Assembly: GCA_003222835.1 (NCBI GenBank)
Contig: QHXE01000061.1
Coordinates: forward strand, 1-19,323
Source of the DNA: Acidobacteriota bacterium
Lineage (GTDB): Bacteria > Acidobacteriota > Blastocatellia > Pyrinomonadales > Pyrinomonadaceae
Direction: 5' to 3'
DNA: 19,323 bases
Made by a program: the position numbers and the translations under genes. Positions within the stretch are counted from its first letter, which is position 1, and every line of letters starts with the position of its first letter. Below are positions 15,019 through 19,323 of this stretch, piece after piece. The notes under the pieces were generated by a model. It made no database searches. It saw only the letters and a list, made by a program, of their open reading frames with translations, and had not been told where the DNA came from.

Positions 15019-15714
15019 ATGTTTCAATCGATCAAGTGCGTCGTAACTCTGGTAGGCGTTGTCGCCCTGTTGGCGATGACGGCAGTGGTTGCGTCGGCTC
15101 AACAAACCACAGGCTCAGTAAGTATGTCCGCCGCCGTCTCGAATTACGTCGAGTTGGTTTCCGGTGGAGCAGTTACGCTCAGTGGCAATTCCGGCGGCAG
15201 CGTTGTCACCGACGGAACGGTGAACAGCCCACTGGCCGTTGTTGTTGACATGGGTGAATTAGGCCCGGCCAACACCAACAGCTTTGTGAAGCTAAGCGTG
15301 CCGCTCAAGCTGCGCACCAATGTTAGTTACCAACTCAAGATGAGCGGCAGCGTTTCCGGCGCCGGCGCTACGACTTACAGTCTGAAGAATACTGACGTTG
15401 GTTTTGGCATGGATCCGAGCGCGCGCCCATCGAACTTGGCAAGCGGCACGGAGACCAACGACACGCCGGGCGATCCGACGGTCGGAGGCTCGACTGACGC
15501 CAATGGCCGTTGGGTCTTTGCGGGCTCCAACTCGACGCTGGGAGACTTCTCTTCGGCGGCCGAGGTTTTGAGTGGGCCAAGAGTTAATAAGACCACACCC
15601 AAGTCAAACAGCGCTGGCCTGGTAGTGCCTGCAATCTTTACGATCAAGCCGCAGTTTTACGATCCCGCGGCCGCAATCACGATTAGCGCGAACTTTACGA
15701 TCTCTGCCCCATAA
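15019..15714 (+). CDS. Exported pilin-like subunit 1
   Basis: A 231-residue secreted protein: basic start, hydrophobic core (VVTLVGVVALLAMTAVVASAQQ) and a likely signal peptidase I site after ASA. The mature part is Ser/Thr/Gly/Ala/Asn-rich, has no Cys, and is predicted all-beta. Landmarks shared with the next gene are GSVSMSAAVSNYVEL, SGGAVTLSGNSGG, LGPANTNSFV, SVPLKLRTN, DVGFGMD and the end FTISAP. The alternating hydrophobic first and last strands suit donor-strand-type assembly. I do not recognise a named family with confidence; DUF4402-like or other fimbrial-subunit folds are possible. The ATG at 15019 has AGAGGAGA 8 nt upstream, which rules out the earlier ATG at 14986. It is the first gene of a subunit-chaperone group and probably the major subunit. 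Confidence 0.8.
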   Translation: MFQSIKCVVTLVGVVALLAMTAVVASAQQTTGSVSMSAAVSNYVELVSGGAVTLSGNSGGSVVTDGTVNSPLAVVVDMGELGPANTNSFVKLSVPLKLRTNVSYQLKMSGSVSGAGATTYSLKNTDVGFGMDPSARPSNLASGTETNDTPGDPTVGGSTDANGRWVFAGSNSTLGDFSSAAEVLSGPRVNKTTPKSNSAGLVVPAIFTIKPQFYDPAAAITISANFTISAP

Positions 15715-15748
15715 GCGCAGATATTGTTGGGATAGAAACGAACTCGCA

Positions 15749-15780
15749 GCATGTCACCGAATTACTAACCGGTGACATGC
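15749..15780 (+). promoter_or_regulatory. Strong intercistronic hairpin
   Basis: GCATGTCACCG (15749-15759) pairs perfectly with CGGTGACATGC (15770-15780) across a 10-nt loop, between subunit genes 1 and 2. The following bases (CACGAGCATTTTAGG) lack a full T tract, so partial termination or a 3'-end stabiliser of the first cistron is more likely than complete termination. Confidence 0.6.
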
Positions 15781-15819
15781 CACGAGCATTTTAGGCCCAA
15801 TAAACCTCAGGAGATCATC

Positions 15820-16527
15820 ATGAAGCTTAGCAGGCGAGTAATTGCACACGCGCTCGGTTTGGCTACCTTACTATTCGTCGCGGCGATTGTTTCGGTTGGC
15901 CAAACGACGACGGGCACGGTGAGCATGAGTGCCACAGTTTCGAAATTCGTTGAAATCAACTCAGGTGGTGCGGTGACACTCAGTGGTAACTCCGGCGGTG
16001 GCGTCACTACCGATGGTGTAGCGAATAATCCATTGGCGGTCTCGATCAATCTGGGTGAACTCGGTCCGAGTAACTCGAACAGTTTCGTCACGACCTCGGT
16101 TCCGCTCAAGCTCAGGAGCAATGCAGCCTACGTCCTTTCGATGAATGCCACGGTCACGAGTACCGGCACGACCAGCAACAAAATTGGCGCTGCGGATGTT
16201 GGATTTGGTCTCGGCTCAGTTACGCGATCGGGAACAGGCGTAAACACGGCCGGGACGGACACCAACGCAACGTCAGGCGATCCGACTCTGGCGGCTAATG
16301 GTTCCGTCAATGGCGCTAGTGGCCGCTATGAATTCACCGCTGTGAAGTCAAACCTCAGCGCTTTTTCCAGCTCGACGACGGCGCTTAATGGGGCCTTTAT
16401 CATGAATGCGGTTCCGAAAAGCAATACTAATGGACTTACGGTACCGGCGATTTTTGCGATTAAGCCCCAGTTCTTCGAAAACGGAAGTACTACTATCTCG
16501 GTAACGTTTACCGTTACGGCCCCGTGA
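15820..16527 (+). CDS. Exported pilin-like subunit 2 (close paralogue of subunit 1)
   Basis: A 235-residue secreted protein with signal peptide MKLSRRVIAHALGLATLLFVAAIVSVGQ. The mature part follows subunit 1 closely: GTVSMSATVSKFVEI, SGGAVTLSGNSGGGV, LGELGPSNSNSFV, SVPLKLRSN, ADVGFGLG, PAIFAIKPQFF and the end FTVTAP. The middle (GTDTNATSGDPTLAANGSVNGASGRYEF) is more variable, as expected for an exposed loop of a fibre subunit. It has no Cys. The ATG at 15820 has CAGGAGA about 5 nt upstream; the earlier in-frame ATG at 15772 lies in the hairpin. Tandem duplication with subunit 1 is evident. The function is inferred from layout and neighbours, not from a recognised domain. Confidence 0.8.
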   Translation: MKLSRRVIAHALGLATLLFVAAIVSVGQTTTGTVSMSATVSKFVEINSGGAVTLSGNSGGGVTTDGVANNPLAVSINLGELGPSNSNSFVTTSVPLKLRSNAAYVLSMNATVTSTGTTSNKIGAADVGFGLGSVTRSGTGVNTAGTDTNATSGDPTLAANGSVNGASGRYEFTAVKSNLSAFSSSTTALNGAFIMNAVPKSNTNGLTVPAIFAIKPQFFENGSTTISVTFTVTAP

Positions 16528-16533
16528 AGCGAA

Positions 16534-17199
16534 ATGGCACGCCTCTCGATTATTAGCATACTTTCAGTTGTCATTCTTTGCGCCTTTGCCACGGCTGAGG
16601 CGCAAACGTTTGATATTAGCAGTGGCGGACAGCCAACTATTACGGGTGCGACGGGCGGTTCTGTTACAGGCAGCTCAAGTCTTCTTAATGATCTAACGGT
16701 CACGATCAACTTCGGCGAAATCTCGCCCGCTAACACGAATTCTATTGTTTACGTGGTTGTTCCGATCGGAATCCGAAGTACTCAAGCATATCAAGTGACG
16801 GTTACGGTCATAGGGCCAAGCAACGCGAACGCGCAAGCTTTACAGCCGGCTGATGTCGGTTTTGGCGTAAACAATATGCAAGCGATGGGGAGTAAGTCCA
16901 ATGTTTGCACGAACAGCAGCCATATTTTTTACTCGCCGTTCAACAACGACCCCTCAAGCAGCGTAACCATCGGCGCAAACGGGCGGGCCACCTACCCGTC
17001 GTCCTTATCGAACATTTCCGGCTCCACCGTGATTTTGAGTGGTCCCCAGTTGACGAAGACCGGGCAAGCTTCACGACGAACCGACAATGGCTATGTATTC
17101 AACGCCATGTTCGCCATTACTCCACAGTTCTTTGCCGCCGGCACATCGTCGGCGACCTTAACGTTTACCATTTCCGCAGGTCCGAATGTTCCTTGTTAG
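16534..17199 (+). CDS. Exported pilin-like subunit 3 (divergent paralogue)
   Basis: A 221-residue secreted protein with signal peptide MARLSIISILSVVILCAFATAEAQ. It keeps the family frame (ISSGGQPTITGATGGSV, INFGEISPANTNSIV, VVPIGIRSTQAYQV, PADVGFGV, AMFAITPQFF, FTISAG) but with low identity, lacks the N-terminal GSVSMSA strand of subunits 1 and 2, and ends in GPNVPC. It has Cys in VCTNSS and at the very C-terminus, a possible disulfide. The missing first strand would fit a tip or terminal subunit that accepts but does not donate a strand; this is inference. The start is 6 nt after the previous stop, so translation is probably coupled. Shine-Dalgarno is weak. Confidence 0.75.
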   Translation: MARLSIISILSVVILCAFATAEAQTFDISSGGQPTITGATGGSVTGSSSLLNDLTVTINFGEISPANTNSIVYVVVPIGIRSTQAYQVTVTVIGPSNANAQALQPADVGFGVNNMQAMGSKSNVCTNSSHIFYSPFNNDPSSSVTIGANGRATYPSSLSNISGSTVILSGPQLTKTGQASRRTDNGYVFNAMFAITPQFFAAGTSSATLTFTISAGPNVPC

Positions 17200-17215
17200 A
17201 CCGGGGGTACCAGAA

Positions 17216-18121
17216 ATGCTAGCTCTAACCAACACCATAAATCGCAGTGCCCTGTGCTTCTTCCTTTTTGTTGCCTTTTGCGGTTCAGCGGGTGCGCAGA
17301 CCTCGCCGCAAGCGGAGCAAACCGGCAGCGGCATCTCGTTAGCGCCAGCGCGAATTGAAATGGAAATGCGGCCGGGCACAGAAGCCACCGTGGTAGTCGA
17401 TCTGGATTATCACGCGGCTGGGGAAAACACGCAGCCGGTGCGCATCGTCGCCACCCTGAACGATTGGACGCTTAATCGGAATGGAGAAGTGGAGTTCCAA
17501 AAGGCCAATACGCTTCCCAACTCGGCGAGCGGGTGGCTAATTTACAGTCCCGCCGAGACAACGGTAACTCCGGGCAAGACCCATTCAATTCGGGTAACGA
17601 TCTCTGTTCCGAAGGACGCCACTCCTGGAGATCATCTGAGCGCCTTGATTGTCGAACAGCGAGCCGACACTATCAAACTCATTCAAAATCGGCGGCAAAT
17701 GGTCGTGCGTTACCGTATGGCAGCCGTCTTTTACATCAAAGTGGGCCAGCTAACACGCCGCGGTTCCCTCGAGAATCTTCACGCTGAGGCGAGCGCCGAC
17801 AGCGTGCTCTTGATTCCGACTTTGAAGAATCAAGGTAATAGCGCGATCCGGCCGGTGGCTTCGGCGCTGATAACTAATGCAGCCGGCCAAATCGTAGCGC
17901 AATCAGCCGAGAAGGAATCCTTGCCAGTGCTGGCGGGCTCGGAGTTGGCTAAGCCTCTCACAATCGAAAAGGCGTTGGCGCCGGGTACCTACAGCGTTAA
18001 GTACCGAATCGATTTCCAGGATGGCAGCAGACCGACTGAGGGGGTGACAGATTTGGTGGTTGGTAACGCGGCCGCCAGCGTGTCGTACCCACGCAGTGAT
18101 GGGAAACCAGCGAAGCCCTAG
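17216..18121 (+). CDS. PapD-like periplasmic chaperone (Ig-fold)
   Basis: A 301-residue exported protein: signal sequence SALCFFLFVAFCGSAGAQ, then two predicted Ig-like domains. Domain 1 begins GISLAPARIEMEMRPGTEATVVVDL and contains VRIVATLNDWTLNRNGEVEF, SASGWLIYSPAETTVTPGKTHSIRVTISVP and DHLSALIVEQR, a typical fimbrial-chaperone order. VRYRMAAVFYIKVG leads to domain 2 (about 190-290), ending TYSVKYRIDFQDG. Such chaperones cap pilin subunits in the periplasm before export. An N-terminal-domain match to DUF916-type Ig proteins is an alternative. I prefer ATG 17216; the in-frame ATG at 17186 lies within the end of subunit 3. A CGGGGG run lies about 8 nt before the start. The gap to subunit 3 is 16 nt. 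Confidence 0.75.
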   Translation: MLALTNTINRSALCFFLFVAFCGSAGAQTSPQAEQTGSGISLAPARIEMEMRPGTEATVVVDLDYHAAGENTQPVRIVATLNDWTLNRNGEVEFQKANTLPNSASGWLIYSPAETTVTPGKTHSIRVTISVPKDATPGDHLSALIVEQRADTIKLIQNRRQMVVRYRMAAVFYIKVGQLTRRGSLENLHAEASADSVLLIPTLKNQGNSAIRPVASALITNAAGQIVAQSAEKESLPVLAGSELAKPLTIEKALAPGTYSVKYRIDFQDGSRPTEGVTDLVVGNAAASVSYPRSDGKPAKP

Positions 18122-18146
18122 GCTCTGAAGACGTGGCCGCTCTGCA

Positions 18147-18776
18147 TTAAGAGTCGTTTCCGGGTGACGCTGTCAGGATCAAATTAAGAGTCCACTCACC
18201 CGCGTTCGCTTCCGCCTTCGCAGCAATTAACAAGGTCACTTCCAACGCATTATCCATTGAACTTAGCGTGCCCGCGAGAGAAACACGACGAGGTCCGCTA
18301 AGAATCGAAAATGAGGAAGAGAGATTCAAAGGTACGAAAGCAGTTTGGATCCTGCCGTTCGTGCTTCGGCTGTCCAACTCTTGCGCGACTCTGAGACTTG
18401 CGAGGGCATCAATGGCTGCGAACCTGCCAGTCGGCCGCGCGCCAATTACCGCGAAGTTAACCAGCCTCGCAGCCTGCGATTGAACCAAGCAGGAAATTCC
18501 GTAACCGGTATTTGATCGAATCAGGATTGGCACGCTGACGGCCATCACATCAGTCGAAGATCCCGACAACGTCAATCCCAACGTCTTACCAGCACCATGC
18601 GATTCAATGCGTACATTGCTCTCAGCGAAAGTCTGACCTACCGAGATGGCCACCGTTTCGCTGATCCTGGCATTTATGGTTACTGGGGCAGAATGGGATT
18701 GACCCAGCGCCATAAAGGGCAGGAGAAGTACCACACCCAACGCGAGCAAGTAATTGCGACACTTAAGCCAGTTCAA
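18147..18776 (-). CDS. Exported pilin-like paralogue on the opposite strand
   Basis: A 209-residue secreted protein with signal peptide (CRNYLLALGVVLLLPFMALGQ). The mature part is beta-rich and parallels the + strand subunits: VTINARISETVAISVG (first strand), SVPILIRSNTGYGISCLV beside SVPLKLRSN.AY, FSILSGPRRVSLAG, and an end LNLILTASPGNDS. One cysteine remains. The start is TTG at 18776, supported by an AAGGAG 8 nt upstream. It converges on the chaperone gene (25 nt between stops) and diverges from the partial gene at the window end. It may be a minor, adaptor or anchor subunit; no domain is recognised. Confidence 0.7.
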   Translation of the reverse strand: MNWLKCRNYLLALGVVLLLPFMALGQSHSAPVTINARISETVAISVGQTFAESNVRIESHGAGKTLGLTLSGSSTDVMAVSVPILIRSNTGYGISCLVQSQAARLVNFAVIGARPTGRFAAIDALASLRVAQELDSRSTNGRIQTAFVPLNLSSSFSILSGPRRVSLAGTLSSMDNALEVTLLIAAKAEANAGEWTLNLILTASPGNDS

Positions 18777-18815
18777 GATTTTGTCTCCTTAAATCAGAAT
18801 TTGACGCCAGTTCAA
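18767..18815. repeat. Short direct repeat GCCAGTTCAA x2 around the divergent start
   Basis: GCCAGTTCAA occurs at 18767-18776 (covering the TTG start of the minus-strand subunit) and again at 18806-18815, 39 bp apart. The spacing and position would suit an autoregulatory site, but chance is possible. The rest of the divergent region (18777-18956) shows no confident promoter. Confidence 0.25.
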
Positions 18816-18956
18816 TATTCAGAACCAGGCCGCTTCGCTAAATTGCCACGACAGATTTCTTGTTTTGGGAAAACTACCAATGAGTCAATCTTTCAGCGCT
18901 TTTTCGATAAATGCGCTCTTTTTGTAGTTGTCTCCATACTCTCATGCGCAAGTCGT

Positions 18957-19323
18957 CTGATCAGGTTTCGTCCGGCGTCAGCCTTGTTGTTAGCGCTTAT
19001 GGCGACGGCTGGTCTCGCGCACGCGGAGCCGTTGGCTCCCAGGCCAATTGGCTCCAATAGAAATTTGTATGCCACCGATCCTGCGGCGCAAAGCAACAGC
19101 TTTCCAGAAGCAACTGTTATTATTGTCAATGGCCGGACGCTGGCGGGTCCGAATAGTTCCGCGCAACAGCGCGGCGGCCGTCTCTTCGTTCCTATCGCCA
19201 GCATCGCGCGCGCTCTCGGGGATTCGATCCAATATGATGCAACGTTGCGTACGGTAACAGTTCGCCAACAGAGCGGCATTGTCGCAGAATTCAGTGCCCA
19301 ACTGAATCAAGTGCGCGAGAACG
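18957..19323 (+). CDS. Exported protein with copper-amine-oxidase-N-like domain, partial
   Basis: The frame is open to the window edge, so the 3' end is missing. The N-terminus is a signal peptide (RPASALLLALMATAGLAHA). After it comes a domain of the type ATVIIVNGRTLAGP...RGGRLFVPIASIARALGDSIQYDATLRTVTVRQQSG, which matches the copper-amine-oxidase N-terminal stalk domain found in many secreted proteins. The start is unresolved: no ATG lies upstream of 18999 in this frame, and 18999 would cut the signal peptide. I have set the start at a CTG (18957); TTGs at 18843 and 18984 are other options. Divergent orientation beside the pilin-like paralogue suggests it belongs to the same system, possibly the outer-membrane usher or an anchor, but nothing beyond this domain is visible. 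Confidence 0.65.
   Translation, partial: MIRFRPASALLLALMATAGLAHAEPLAPRPIGSNRNLYATDPAAQSNSFPEATVIIVNGRTLAGPNSSAQQRGGRLFVPIASIARALGDSIQYDATLRTVTVRQQSGIVAEFSAQLNQVREN

Overview
This window reads like a stretch of a mid-GC, Gram-negative-type bacterial chromosome. The protein mix (a two-Cys-pair L28, a SurA-like lipoprotein, a DnaC-like ATPase with an N-terminal zinc knuckle, a deoxyhypusine-synthase-like protein) and the dispersed GC-rich repeats ending in GCGCTCCCAG suggest an Acidobacteriota-like organism, perhaps Blastocatellia/Pyrinomonadaceae. That placement is inference from resemblance; there is no rRNA in the window to settle it. TTG and GTG starts are frequent.

Left part (1-6180). A + strand run holds uvrA, a small protein that overlaps a MNT-type nucleotidyltransferase by 65 nt, gmhA (ATGA overlap), a composite REP-like repeat, and a deoxyhypusine-synthase-like protein. 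It meets a convergent TauE/SafE permease whose 3' end overlaps the last gene by 26 nt. Region 6180-6531 holds a REP-like inverted repeat and a promoter.

Middle part (6532-14530). In order: a DksA/TraR-like protein with one zinc ligand replaced, inorganic pyrophosphatase, a frameshifted DnaC-like ATPase (minus strand), a candidate structured + strand RNA ending in a strong intrinsic terminator at 8725, a secreted C45/phospholipase-B-like Ntn hydrolase (minus), RidA, ribosomal protein L28 (minus), a SurA-like peptidyl-prolyl isomerase lipoprotein with its own terminator, a 138-bp element with 25-bp inverted ends, and an ABC-F ATPase that starts 5 bp after that element.

Right part (14531-19323). 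A 488-nt leader carries two tandem 15-bp dyads and several hairpins. Three exported pilin-like paralogues follow, then a PapD-like periplasmic chaperone, all on + and closely spaced. A fourth, more distant paralogue is on the minus strand, and a gene diverging from it encodes an exported protein cut by the window edge, with a copper-amine-oxidase-N-like domain. I read this as a subunit/chaperone surface-fibre or secreted-polymer locus; no usher is visible, and the truncated last gene is the natural candidate. This is the most likely place for an undescribed system. The second most interesting items are the candidate RNA at 8484-8725 and the repeats that butt against start codons.
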